Origin: an uncultured Collinsella sp.
GTDB lineage: Bacteria > Actinomycetota > Coriobacteriia > Coriobacteriales > Coriobacteriaceae
Assembly (NCBI GenBank): GCA_958408685.1
Contig: CATYLC010000001.1
Coordinates: 1-64,000, forward strand
Length of the DNA: 64,000 bases
Direction: 5' to 3'
Part shown: positions 42,214 to 51,047 of the stretch, one piece after another
How the letters are laid out: each line of letters begins with the position of its first letter
How positions within the stretch are numbered: position 1 is the stretch's first letter
Notes under the pieces: generated by a model
Told to the model about the DNA's origin: nothing
The model's input: the letters and a program-made list of their open reading frames with translations, nothing else
The model's database searches: none
Program-made: the position numbers and the translations under genes

Positions 42214-42957
42214 ATGCCACCGACTGAAGGGCCAACTGACGGTAAAGCAGCGATACCGCTGTACCAACAGGTCATTGATATCATTAAAAACGAAATCAAC
42301 TCCGGCGCCTACAAGGCAGGCGCGCGGATACCCAACGAATTCGAATTGGCTGAGAGCTATAAAGTTGGCCGCGTTACCGTGCGACGCGCTATTGAGGAGC
42401 TCGTCCAGCAGGGCTATCTAACGAAGCGACAGGGAAAAGGCACGTTTGTCAATGCCCCCAAGCTCAAGCGCAAGATTCGCCAGAAGGATGACGTCCAGAG
42501 TTTTTCGGACGCATGCCGCGTTAACGGAATGGAACCGGGGGCGCGTGTCATTTCGAGAAAGATACTGCCGGCGGATTCCACCGAAGCACAGTTCTTTGGT
42601 GTTCCCGTTGGAACTGACTTGATTTGCGTTGAGCGCGTGCGTACTGCCGATGGCGTCCCTGTCATGCTCGAGAACAACATATACGTTTACGAGGACAACG
42701 CCAATCTATCAACGGCATCTCTATCTAACCAATCCATTTTTGAGTTCGTGCGCAACCAGACGGGCCGCACGCCCGCGTTTACCGACCCGTGCACGCTCGA
42801 GATCGCGTGCGCGTCGCCCGAGGTCGCTCGGCTGTTGGCAGTTCCCGTTGGCGAACCCTTGTTTTATATGGAAGCCTTCTTTTTCGATGAGCAGCGGCGG
42901 CCGTTTATCATCGGTCGTCAGTGGATCGTTGGGTCTCGCTACGTTTTTGACATCTAG
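42214..42957 (+). CDS. GntR-family regulator (HutC/UTRA type), likely of the Amadori operon
   Basis: 247 residues: winged HTH (PLYQQVIDIIKNEI, GRVTVRRAIEELVQQGYL, KRQGKGTFV) and a C-terminal UTRA ligand domain (VERVRTADGVPVMLE, FYMEAFFFD, YVFDI). UTRA regulators usually bind sugar phosphates or amino sugars; FrlR of fructoselysine operons is of this type. It stands in front of the transporter-frl genes and probably represses them through the operator at 43111. GGGGGAGG upstream of the ATG. Confidence 0.85.
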   Translation: MPPTEGPTDGKAAIPLYQQVIDIIKNEINSGAYKAGARIPNEFELAESYKVGRVTVRRAIEELVQQGYLTKRQGKGTFVNAPKLKRKIRQKDDVQSFSDACRVNGMEPGARVISRKILPADSTEAQFFGVPVGTDLICVERVRTADGVPVMLENNIYVYEDNANLSTASLSNQSIFEFVRNQTGRTPAFTDPCTLEIACASPEVARLLAVPVGEPLFYMEAFFFDEQRRPFIIGRQWIVGSRYVFDI

Positions 42958-42967
42958 GACATTGCGA

Positions 42968-43007
42968 ATGGAAGCGCCCGGTGGATCATCTCACCGGGCG
43001 CTTCCAT
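42968..43007 (+). terminator. 16-bp perfect hairpin after the GntR gene
   Basis: ATGGAAGCGCCCGGTG (42968-42983) and CACCGGGCGCTTCCAT (42992-43007) pair perfectly. There is no T run, so it ends or stabilises the regulator transcript rather than being a classic terminator. Confidence 0.6.
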
Positions 43008-43067
43008 ACCGTTCACGGCGCGAACGCAACCGTTCAACCGCGTTGCGGCAATCAGTTTGAAATTATC

Positions 43068-43133
43068 TTGATGAATGAAAAAGCTGCTGGTAATCTATGG
43101 GACGTCATAGAACGTTTGCATTGTGCAAATGTT
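43068..43133 (+). promoter_or_regulatory. Promoter and operator of the frl-type operon
   Basis: TTGATG (43068-43073), 17 bases, TAATCT (43091-43096) form the promoter. AACGTTTGCA (43111-43120), TTG, TGCAAATGTT (43124-43133) is a 10-bp inverted repeat with one mismatch starting about 15 bases after the -10, where a repressor would block transcription. The GntR protein encoded just upstream is the likely binder. Confidence 0.65.
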
Positions 43134-43175
43134 GAAGCGAGATGCGATGCAGCCTCGAGTTCTTTGGAGGTATCT

Positions 43176-44639
43176 ATGTCAGATACGAAGGCGAAGAAGA
43201 CAAACAGACGTTTTAAGTTCAAATTACCGCATGTCTATACGATCATGTTCTTGCTGATCGTTGTCTTTGCGGTCCTGACTTGGATCGTTCCCTCTGGCCA
43301 GTATCAGCGCAAGACGATTTCGACAGCGGCGGGCGAGCGTGAAGTCGCCGTTGCTGGAACCTATGAACAGGTCGATAAGAACTACACCGATTCCGAGACC
43401 GGCGAGACCATCAATCTGGGCCAGGATATCTTCGCGGTTCTGCAAGCGCCCACCAAGGGTATCCAGGAAGCTGCCGACGTCGTTGCGTTCGTCTTATTGA
43501 TTGGCGGATCGTTCGCAATCATCACCAAGACCAACGCTTTGAATGCCGGCATGAGCCGTGTGGTTAAAAAGCTCAAGAACAAGGACATCCTCATCATTCC
43601 CATCACGATGACGTTGCTGTCCATTTGCGGCACTACGTTTGGTATGTCTGAGGAAGCCCTGCCGTTCTATGCCATCTTCATTCCCATCATGATGGGTATC
43701 GGCTATGACTCGATGACGGCATTCATCATCTGCTTCCTTGGTCCCAACCTGGGATATTGTGCTTCGACCATCGACCCGTTTAATGTTTTGATCGCCCAAG
43801 GCATCATTGGCATCGAGGGCAATCCGCAACTGTGGCTGCGCGCCGTTTCTTGGGTTATCTTCACTGCCGTCGGTATCGCATGGGCCATGCGCTACGCCAT
43901 GCGCGTCAAGAAAAACCCCGAGTCGTCCATTACGTACGAGGACGATAAGCTCAAGCGTATTGAGTTTTCCGTGACCGATGCCTCCATCGAGGAAGAGTTC
44001 ACTATCCGTCAGAAGCTCGTGCTTATCGATTTTGCCTGCGGTATGGGCATTATCGTCTGGGGTCTTGTTACCCAGGGCTGGTACATGAATGAGATTTCCG
44101 CCGTGTTCCTTGGCATGGGCTTGCTTGCCGGTATCCTGGGCGGTCTTGACCAGCAGACGATCGCTGAGGAGTTCGTTAAGGGTCTCGCCGACTTTGCGTA
44201 CGCTGCCATCGTTATCGGTATCGCTCGCGGTATTCTGGTCATCGCCGAGGGTGGCATGATCATCGACACCATCCTCCAGGCGCTCGCTACTGCGCTCGCC
44301 GGTGCACCAGCCGCCGTCTACACCACGTTTATGTATATCGTCCTTGGCCTGCTCTCTTTGCTGGTTCCCTCGAGTTCTGGCCTGGCGGCGCTCACCATGC
44401 CCGTTATGGGCTCCCTGACCGAGCTCATGGGCCTCAATCCCGAGGCGGCCGTCACCGCGCTCCAGTTTGCCAACCAGACCATCAACACCATCAGCCCCGT
44501 GGCGGGCATGACGGTCGCCGGCCTTGCCGTGGCTAAGATTTCGTTTGGCCAATGGTGGAAGACCATTTGGAAGTTCTTCATCTTCATGGTCGTGTTTGGC
44601 TTGGTCGTTACTGCCATTTCCGGCATGCTTCCGGCGTAG
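43176..44639 (+). CDS. YfcC-family membrane transporter
   Basis: 487 residues with about twelve membrane helices, of the YfcC/ArcD-like (C4-dicarboxylate and basic amino-acid) group: PHVYTIMFLLIVVFAVLTWIVPSGQY at the start, FVLLIGGSFAII, GMSEEALPFYAIFIP, the PSSSGLAALTMPVMG motif and FANQTINTISPVAGMT. First gene of the operon with the amidohydrolase and FrlC/B/D homologues, so it probably imports fructoselysine or a related glycated amino acid. GGAGG before the ATG at 43176. Confidence 0.87.
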   Translation: MSDTKAKKTNRRFKFKLPHVYTIMFLLIVVFAVLTWIVPSGQYQRKTISTAAGEREVAVAGTYEQVDKNYTDSETGETINLGQDIFAVLQAPTKGIQEAADVVAFVLLIGGSFAIITKTNALNAGMSRVVKKLKNKDILIIPITMTLLSICGTTFGMSEEALPFYAIFIPIMMGIGYDSMTAFIICFLGPNLGYCASTIDPFNVLIAQGIIGIEGNPQLWLRAVSWVIFTAVGIAWAMRYAMRVKKNPESSITYEDDKLKRIEFSVTDASIEEEFTIRQKLVLIDFACGMGIIVWGLVTQGWYMNEISAVFLGMGLLAGILGGLDQQTIAEEFVKGLADFAYAAIVIGIARGILVIAEGGMIIDTILQALATALAGAPAAVYTTFMYIVLGLLSLLVPSSSGLAALTMPVMGSLTELMGLNPEAAVTALQFANQTINTISPVAGMTVAGLAVAKISFGQWWKTIWKFFIFMVVFGLVVTAISGMLPA

Positions 44640-44648
44640 GTGGTTGTG

Positions 44649-46232
44649 ATGCTTGATCGTTTGACGGTCCTGACGTCTAAGAGCGTCTTTACCGGTACGG
44701 GGAACCTGCCGTTTGAAGGTTTCGTAGCGGTCCGTGGCAATCGAATTGAGGCTGTTGGCACCAAGTGTGAGGTAGCTTCGTATTTGACCCAGGCGGACGA
44801 GGTAGTTGATCTGGGCGACCGCACCGTCATGCCCGGCCTGATCGATGTGCATACCTTCTATACAGGCTGGGCGCTGCGGACGTTGGGGTCTGATCTGTCC
44901 GGCATCGCTGATGCCAAAGAGGCTGTGTCGCTCTTGCGTGCATGGAAAGAAGATCATCCGGATTGCGCGGCGGCTTTTGGCCACAACCTTCCCGAAACGT
45001 TGGCATCGGATGCCGAGAACGCAAATACGGCAGCTGTGTTTGACGATTGTTTTGGCGATATTCCTGTCGTTTGCTTTACACCGGGTGCGGAGACCTGCGT
45101 TCTCAATGCTGCCGCCAGTGCGCGATACGGCTTTACACCTCAGGCGTGCTATGCCGAGAAGATCTGGCGCATGATGAGTGATTTCCTTGCGCTGACCGAG
45201 GTGCGTGCCGGGTATTCGGACTACATGAGTATGCTTAACGAGCGCGGCGTTACCGCCATCAAGGAGATGGCGTTTGATGACTACTACGGCTTTGCCGACG
45301 AAATGGCTCGCCGTGAGGAATCTGGTGAGCTGACGGTTCGCGTCTCTATGATGTCGCAGCCGGTGGGCGCCGGTGCAAATCTGGCATATGCCCGCGAGGC
45401 GCGAGAGCGCTTCCGGGGACCGTTCGTTCGTTTTTCTGGCTTCAACCGTATGACCGATCGCGGCGTATGGGCGGGGCTTGCCGAGATGATAGACCCCTAT
45501 GAGGACTCGGCCGATGCGGGCGCTGCCGGCAAGACGGTCGTCGAGGAGCCAGAGTGGGATCTGATTGAGAACGAGCTGCGTGCAATTGATGCTGACGGCT
45601 TCCGATATTCCTTGCATTGCCAGGGCGATGGCGCCGTTCGTCGCACCGTGGCGCTCTATGCCTCGCTGCCTCGAGACGAGCATGGACGGATGCTTCGCCG
45701 CCATGCGATTACCGATCTCGAGAACTCTGACCCGACCGATCTTGTCGAGTTTGGCAAGTTAGGTGGAATTTGCGAGGTCTATCCGCAGATTCTGACGCTG
45801 GACCGGCGCGAGGATTGCCTGTCGATGATGCGTCGACAAATTGGCGAGACGCGACTTTTGCACAGCTGGAATCGCCGCGGCATGGAAGATTCCGGATGCA
45901 CAGTGTGCTGCGGCACGGATCTGCCGCTGCTGATTCCGAGCCTGGGCGAGTCAATCTACAGCGCGTGCGGCGGATTCTTCGCCGACGGACTGCCCGTGAA
46001 TGAGGTCAACACGCTGACGCTTGTCGAGCTCTTGCGCGCTTGGACTGCCGGGGGCGCGTACGATCTGATGCGCGAAGACGAGCTTGGTACGCTTGAGGTT
46101 GGCAAGCTTGCCGATATCTGCGTGCTCGATCGGGATGTGTTCGACCTCGATTATCGCGACGCACGCGATCTTGCGGTTGATATGACGATGTCGGATGGAC
46201 AAATCGTGTTCGATCGAAATAAGGAGGCATAA
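44649..46232 (+). CDS. Amidohydrolase (YtcJ-like) of the frl-type operon
   Basis: 527 residues of the metal-dependent amidohydrolase superfamily, YtcJ group. VMPGLIDVHTFYTG holds the first metal motif, but where the family has HxH this protein has H-T-F, losing the second His. Later blocks SLHCQGDGAV and CCGTDLPLLIPSLGES are intact, and the end ADICVLDRDVFD is typical. It might remove an acyl or carbamoyl group, or open a peptide bond, from a glycated amino acid before deglycation; not proven. ATG 10 bases after the transporter stop. Confidence 0.8.
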   Translation: MLDRLTVLTSKSVFTGTGNLPFEGFVAVRGNRIEAVGTKCEVASYLTQADEVVDLGDRTVMPGLIDVHTFYTGWALRTLGSDLSGIADAKEAVSLLRAWKEDHPDCAAAFGHNLPETLASDAENANTAAVFDDCFGDIPVVCFTPGAETCVLNAAASARYGFTPQACYAEKIWRMMSDFLALTEVRAGYSDYMSMLNERGVTAIKEMAFDDYYGFADEMARREESGELTVRVSMMSQPVGAGANLAYAREARERFRGPFVRFSGFNRMTDRGVWAGLAEMIDPYEDSADAGAAGKTVVEEPEWDLIENELRAIDADGFRYSLHCQGDGAVRRTVALYASLPRDEHGRMLRRHAITDLENSDPTDLVEFGKLGGICEVYPQILTLDRREDCLSMMRRQIGETRLLHSWNRRGMEDSGCTVCCGTDLPLLIPSLGESIYSACGGFFADGLPVNEVNTLTLVELLRAWTAGGAYDLMREDELGTLEVGKLADICVLDRDVFDLDYRDARDLAVDMTMSDGQIVFDRNKEA

Positions 46233-46233
46233 G

Positions 46234-47085
46234 ATGTCTGAATCCAAACCGACGTTGCACCGCGAACAGATTGCGGGCATGAATATCCACTACATCATGT
46301 GGTCGCTCGATTACTTCCTTGATGTGCAGCAGCGCTTGGGCTTTGAGTCCATTGAGTTGTGGTGTGCAGAGCCGCATGTGACGCTCGACCACACGGGCTA
46401 CTTTGAGGCTGAGGTCCTGGCGAAAAAGGCTGCAGACCGTGGGCTTAGGTATCGTACTCTGTGCCCCGAGAATGTTGTCTATCCTTGGCAGTATTGCGCA
46501 CGTAAACCGCTGCATGAGCAGCGCAGCCTGGCGTACTTTAAGCACGGCATTGAGCTTGCCGAGGTACTTGGGTGCGACCGCATGTCCATCAACTCGGGCT
46601 GGGGCGACTGGGACGAGGACCGCGAGGAAGCCTGGAAGCGCAGCCGCGAGCACTTGTCCATTCTGGCAGAGTATGCCGGCGAGCACGGTCTGGTGCTTAC
46701 GATGGAAAGCCTGCGTCCCGAGGAGAGCAACCTTGTGACGACGGTTTCCGATGCGAAGCGCATGATTGACGAGGTCGCGAGCCCGTACTTACAGCCCATG
46801 GTTGATACAACCGCGATGGGCGTTGCAGGCGAGACGCTCGAGGACTGGTTTGCCGCCTTTGGTGATGGGGCAATTCACGAGATGCACTTTATCGACGGTG
46901 ACCCGTATGGCCATCTGGTGTGGGGCGATGGCAAGCACGATATGGACGCCTTCGTCGCCACGCTCAACGCCCATGGTTTCGACGGCATGCTGGGCCAGGA
47001 AATCACGGACGGTCGTTACTACGATGATCCGGCGGCGGCAGATGCCAAGAACATGGCCGCATTCGAGAAATATCTGATTGACTAA
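46234..47085 (+). CDS. frlC: Fructoselysine 3-epimerase-like protein
   Basis: 283 residues, AP-endonuclease-2/xylose-isomerase barrel. QQRLGFESIELWCAEPH, LVLTMESLRPEESNLV (metal Glu), LQPMVDTTAM, HEMHFIDGDPYGHLVWG and LGQEITDG give the metal ligands and match FrlC, which interconverts psicoselysine and fructoselysine. AAGGAGG before the ATG; one base separates it from the amidohydrolase stop. Followed by FrlB- and FrlD-like genes, which supports the name. Confidence 0.82.
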   Translation: MSESKPTLHREQIAGMNIHYIMWSLDYFLDVQQRLGFESIELWCAEPHVTLDHTGYFEAEVLAKKAADRGLRYRTLCPENVVYPWQYCARKPLHEQRSLAYFKHGIELAEVLGCDRMSINSGWGDWDEDREEAWKRSREHLSILAEYAGEHGLVLTMESLRPEESNLVTTVSDAKRMIDEVASPYLQPMVDTTAMGVAGETLEDWFAAFGDGAIHEMHFIDGDPYGHLVWGDGKHDMDAFVATLNAHGFDGMLGQEITDGRYYDDPAAADAKNMAAFEKYLID

Positions 47086-47147
47086 AACAACCATCGGCCA
47101 CGCAACCAGCGTCATTGATTGCGGACCAAATAAGAAAGGAACTGGAT

Positions 47148-48116
47148 ATGAACGCACACGATCTGATTAAAGAGGCAATTGCCGAGAAGGGCAAGTTCGA
47201 CAGCGTCTACTGGATTGCTTGCGGTGGCTCCATGATCGATTTGATCCCGGCTCATGAGCTTCTGCAGCGCGAGGCAACCACCTTCACTTCGTATATCTAT
47301 ACGGCTCGCGAGTTCGATATCATGCGTCCGCGTCGTCTGGGCGAGAAGTCCCTGGTCATCGCTTGTAGCCACAGTGGCAACACCCCCGAGGTCGTCGAGG
47401 GCTGCGAGATTGCCCTTGCTGCCGGCGCTACGGTGATCGCCCAGACCGACAACGCTGGATCCAAGATCGACTCCGGCAAGTGGACCACGTGGGTCTACCC
47501 GTGGGGCGAGGGCGTGCCGCAGGCCGAGGTCCCCGCTGGCATTTCGCTGTCGCTTGCGGCCGAGCTGCTCGATCAGCAGGAGGGCTACGCCGATCTTGCC
47601 GATATGTATGCCGGTATCGCCGAGATGGATAAGATTCTTCCCCCGGCACGCGAGAAGGTAAATGCCGAGCTGGGCGATCGCTTTGCCAAGCTTTGCCAGG
47701 AGCACGAGTTCTTCTACATTCTGGGCAGCGGTCCCAACTTTAGCCAGACCTACGGTTTCGCTATCTGCTCTCTTATGGAGATGCAGTGGCAGCACTGTAG
47801 CTACATCCACTCTGCCGAGTACTTCCACGGCCCCTTCGAGGCTACTCAGGATGGCGTTTTTTACTTCCTGCAGATGGGCTCCAGCGAGTGCCGTGCTATG
47901 GACGAGCGCGCCCTGGCGTTCCTTAAGACGCATACCGATACGCTGATGGTGCTCGATGCCAAGGAGTACGGTATGGAAGCCGTGCCGGCGAGCGTCCGTG
48001 CTTATCTGGACCCGGTGCTGTTCTACGCCATGAACTGCGAGCTGCGTGCCGCACGCGGCAAGGTGTTTGATCACGATCCCGATTTCCGTCGCTATATGGG
48101 TGTTGTCGAGTACTAG
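47148..48116 (+). CDS. frlB: Fructoselysine-6-phosphate deglycase-like SIS protein
   Basis: 322 residues with two SIS domains. YWIACGGSMIDLIPAHELL (opening), IACSHSGNTPEVVEGC (Ser of the SIS site), YILGSGPNFSQTYGFAICSLMEMQW, HSAEYFHGPFE (catalytic Glu/His region). FrlB cuts phosphorylated fructoselysine to glucose 6-phosphate and lysine. Glucose 6-phosphate can enter glycolysis through pgi at 34198. AAAGGA before the ATG. Confidence 0.85.
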   Translation: MNAHDLIKEAIAEKGKFDSVYWIACGGSMIDLIPAHELLQREATTFTSYIYTAREFDIMRPRRLGEKSLVIACSHSGNTPEVVEGCEIALAAGATVIAQTDNAGSKIDSGKWTTWVYPWGEGVPQAEVPAGISLSLAAELLDQQEGYADLADMYAGIAEMDKILPPAREKVNAELGDRFAKLCQEHEFFYILGSGPNFSQTYGFAICSLMEMQWQHCSYIHSAEYFHGPFEATQDGVFYFLQMGSSECRAMDERALAFLKTHTDTLMVLDAKEYGMEAVPASVRAYLDPVLFYAMNCELRAARGKVFDHDPDFRRYMGVVEY

Positions 48117-48130
48117 AAGGGGCAAAGGCC

Positions 48131-48994
48131 ATGGCATTTAACGTTAACGCGCTCGGATTTGGCGACAACGTCGTCGATCGCTACGAGCATATCCACACCA
48201 TGTATCCCGGCGGCAATGCGGTGAACTTCGCCGTTTATGCCAAGAAATGCGGTGCCGCACGCTCCGCATACATGGGCATTTTTGGCAATGATGCCGCTGC
48301 CGAGCATGTCATTGCAAGCCTCGAGGATGAGGGTATCGAGCTTGACAAGTGCGAGCAGATGATTGGCGAGAACGGAGCGGCTCGCGTGACCGTCGTTGAC
48401 GGTGACCGTGTTTTCCTTGGCTCCAACGAGGGCGGTATCCGTGGCGATGCGCGCTATGTCCTCGATCGCTTTGACCTTGCGTACATGAAGCAGTTCGATG
48501 TGGTTCATTCGGGTAACTATTGCTTTACCGAGCGCGAGCTGCCCAAGCTGAAGGCTGCGGGCGTCACGGTCTCTTTTGACTTTTCGGACGACTCCACCGA
48601 CGAGTACTACGAGCAGATTGCGCCCTACGTTGATTTTGCTTTCTTTAGTGCGGCGGATGCTGCGAGTGAGGACGAGATTCGCGAGCGTTTGGCATGGGTG
48701 AAGGGCCTGGGTCCGCGTTTTGTGTCGGCTACGGCGGGCGCCGAGGGCTGCATTGCTTACGACGGCGAGCGTTATTACCGCCAGCTGGCTAAACCGGTAA
48801 CGGACATGAAGGACACCATGGGGGCGGGCGACTCGTTCCTCACCTCGTTTTTGATGTGCTATCTCGATTCCGCCAAGCGTGGTGAGGATGGCGCCGAGGC
48901 CATCGAGCGCGCGCTCGACTTTGCTGCCGGGTTTGCCTCGACCGTGTGCGGCATGGAAGGTTCTTGGGGCCACGGAGCACCAATCGTCGAATAG
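48131..48994 (+). CDS. frlD: Fructoselysine 6-kinase-like PfkB kinase
   Basis: 287 residues, ribokinase/PfkB family. GFGDNVVDRYEHIHTMYPGG start, NAVNFAVYAKKCG, and the ATP/phosphate site DTMGAGDSFLTSF with catalytic Asp; the GDxVVDRY opening is typical of FrlD. It phosphorylates the sugar part at C6, making the FrlB substrate. 14 bases after frlB with AAGGGG in the gap. Last gene of the operon. Confidence 0.85.
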   Translation: MAFNVNALGFGDNVVDRYEHIHTMYPGGNAVNFAVYAKKCGAARSAYMGIFGNDAAAEHVIASLEDEGIELDKCEQMIGENGAARVTVVDGDRVFLGSNEGGIRGDARYVLDRFDLAYMKQFDVVHSGNYCFTERELPKLKAAGVTVSFDFSDDSTDEYYEQIAPYVDFAFFSAADAASEDEIRERLAWVKGLGPRFVSATAGAEGCIAYDGERYYRQLAKPVTDMKDTMGAGDSFLTSFLMCYLDSAKRGEDGAEAIERALDFAAGFASTVCGMEGSWGHGAPIVE

Positions 48995-49038
48995 CCGAGC
49001 TGTCCCGGGGAGCTGTATTGGTGCCTTCCCGTGACTCG

Positions 49039-49268
49039 GTGGTCAAAAAAAGCCATATATGAGTACTGTGACTAATTTAGTCGCAGCAAAATCGACCCCT
49101 TCAGACGTGATTTGAGCGTTTGGAGGGGTTTAAGATTGCGAAAATGCAGGATGAGTGACTGTAAAAGTGTTAGTTAATGGACAATCGTAGATTATTCTGG
49201 TGGTCGGAAAGCTCAGAGTAATGTATCCATTTCGCTAGCAGTACTCATATTTGACGTTTTTTGACCAC
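49039..49268. repeat. MITE-like element with 30-base terminal inverted repeats
   Basis: The ends GTGGTCAAAAAA...ATGAGTACTG and CAGTACTCAT...TTTTTTGACCAC are inverted copies with about five mismatches in 30 bases, enclosing 170 AT-rich bases without an open frame. Much lower GC than the surroundings. It fills the gap between frlD and tatD and ends 5 bases from the tatD stop. No target-site duplication is obvious. Confidence 0.7.
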
Positions 49269-49273
49269 AGGGG

Positions 49274-50056
49274 TTAGCGAAGGCTAAAAACAGAGTGTGC
49301 ATTCGCTAAAACCGCCGACTCAATATGCTTTGCGTCGCATTTTTTGAGCGAGGCGACGTGTTCTGAGGCGCTTTCGAGCGATCTGATGAGTGACTGTGCG
49401 CTTATTTCTGCGTTTGCCTCCGCTGGTGCATCGGTCTCGAGCAGTAAACGATCGAGTGGAATTTGTCGTACGTATTCGCGTCCTCGTTTAGATGCGAGCA
49501 TGCGTTCGTTGACGGAAAAATAACAGCCCGCATTACGCGCGCGGACGAGTTCGTCCGAAGTACCGCTAAACCAGTGGAAGATGATAACGGGGGAGTCGGG
49601 GTTTGGGATGAGTAGTCCATGCGATTCGAGGACGTCCAGTACGGCTCCTGCCGAACGAACGGCGTGAATTGATATCACGCGCCCGGTAAGAGGATGCTGC
49701 ACGAGCGCATCGCAGAGCCGGTTAAGTGCCTGTATTTGTAGCGGCTCACTTCCAGCAAAGCGCGCGGAAAAGTCGAGTCCAACTTCGCCGATGTAGCGTT
49801 CTTGGGCAGCAACTTCGCAAAGCAGATTGACTTCGACAAAACCGCAGTGGCCATCGGCGAGCCACCAGGGGTGAAGCCCAACGCCGGCGATGATGCCTGG
49901 TTGGCGACAGGCGCGCTCGTTTGCGGCCGAAAAGTCGCGCGGATTGACGCCGCAGTCAAATAGACCCAAGCCCAGCGCCGTCGCCTCATCGGCAACGGCG
50001 TCCGGGTGAGCCATTAAATCAAGATGGCAGTGTGCATCAAATAACCGGGGCTCCAT
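49274..50056 (-). CDS. TatD-family metal-dependent hydrolase
   Basis: 260 residues. FDAHCHLDLM holds the HxH ligands, IGEVGLDFS the Glu, SIHAVRS and FHWFSG further His, LLLETDAP the last Asp. TatD proteins are 3'-5' DNases or quality-control nucleases; the loops here differ from Escherichia coli TatD. Fourteen bases downstream of tcdA on the same strand, so co-transcribed. The 3' end borders the MITE-like element. Confidence 0.87.
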   Translation of the reverse strand: MEPRLFDAHCHLDLMAHPDAVADEATALGLGLFDCGVNPRDFSAANERACRQPGIIAGVGLHPWWLADGHCGFVEVNLLCEVAAQERYIGEVGLDFSARFAGSEPLQIQALNRLCDALVQHPLTGRVISIHAVRSAGAVLDVLESHGLLIPNPDSPVIIFHWFSGTSDELVRARNAGCYFSVNERMLASKRGREYVRQIPLDRLLLETDAPAEANAEISAQSLIRSLESASEHVASLKKCDAKHIESAVLANAHSVFSLR

Positions 50057-50070
50057 CTCGGTGCGCTCCG

Positions 50071-50868
50071 CTAGTCCAGACGTTGGCCATCGGAGCGCAC
50101 GCGCTCGGTGCCGCGCCCACTGATCTGGCGGATAACCTCGCCGGCAATCATCTGGCCCATGATGGGCGGCATAAAGCTGGCGGTTCCCAGCTCGGTGCGC
50201 TCGTGGATGTTGGAAGGGTCGCGGGGCTGTGTCTTAACCGATTCCTCGCAGCTAAACAGTACATGCAGGCTCTTGATTCCGCGCTTCTTGCATTCTTTGC
50301 GCATGATGCGGCTCATGGGGTCACGTACCGTATCGAAAATGTCGGCAAAGCGGAGGCACTCGGGATGGAGCTTGTTGGCCCCGCCCATGGAGCTAACCAA
50401 ACGAATGTCGTGGTCCTGAGCATATTTGGCAATGGTGAGCTTGGCCGAGATGGTGTCGATGGCGTCGACGACGTAGTCGAGCTTGCCGTCCGTCTGCTCC
50501 AAAACGCTCGCGAAGAAATCATCGATGTTGTCGCTCAGCAGGTATTCGGTGCGCTTGATGACGGTAGCGGTAGGGTTGATGTCGTGAATCATAGCCTCCA
50601 TGACGTCGACTTTGCGCTTGCCGACGGTGCTGTGAAAGGCGATGGCCTGGCGATTGATATTGCTGGGCGCGATGATGTCCTTATCCAGAATGACGAAATG
50701 ACCGATGCCGCCGCGGGCGAGTGCCTCGCAGCAGTTGGAGCCCACGCCTCCGCAGCCGAGCACTAGCACCGTAGCATCGGCGAGCTTATCGAGTGCCTCG
50801 CGGCCCATGATAATCTCGAGCTTGGTGTCGCGTGTCTCGATGGGAGTTGCGGCTGTGGTTTCGGTCAT
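50071..50868 (-). CDS. tcdA: tRNA threonylcarbamoyladenosine dehydratase
   Basis: 265 residues, E1-like ThiF/MoeB fold: GCGGVGSNCCEALARGG (ATP loop), NINRQAIAFHSTVG, VVDAIDTISAKL, and the TcdA-type C-terminal PPIMGQMIAGEVIRQI. Makes the cyclic form of t6A at position 37 of ANN-reading tRNAs. No CxxC zinc pair of MoeB/ThiF is seen. First gene of a pair with tatD; GGAGG near 50877 precedes the ATG. Confidence 0.9.
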   Translation of the reverse strand: MTETTAATPIETRDTKLEIIMGREALDKLADATVLVLGCGGVGSNCCEALARGGIGHFVILDKDIIAPSNINRQAIAFHSTVGKRKVDVMEAMIHDINPTATVIKRTEYLLSDNIDDFFASVLEQTDGKLDYVVDAIDTISAKLTIAKYAQDHDIRLVSSMGGANKLHPECLRFADIFDTVRDPMSRIMRKECKKRGIKSLHVLFSCEESVKTQPRDPSNIHERTELGTASFMPPIMGQMIAGEVIRQISGRGTERVRSDGQRLD

Positions 50869-51047
50869 AAATATCCTCCGATGGGGAAGCAGGTCGTGTT
50901 TTAGCTATCGCCATTATAGGTAATCGCCCATAGGTTGCGATGGCGTTTGCTTTGATGTGGTTTGAAGCATTGCGATTAGATAGCTAGACAAACATCTAAA
51001 TATTGAGTATAGTGTGCACGTCATGAGAGATGATGAGAGGAGGTCTT

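Noticed and set aside
43494..45704. A 736-codon open frame opposite the transporter and amidohydrolase
   Set aside because: Spans two real genes and their junction on the other strand, so it is a shadow.
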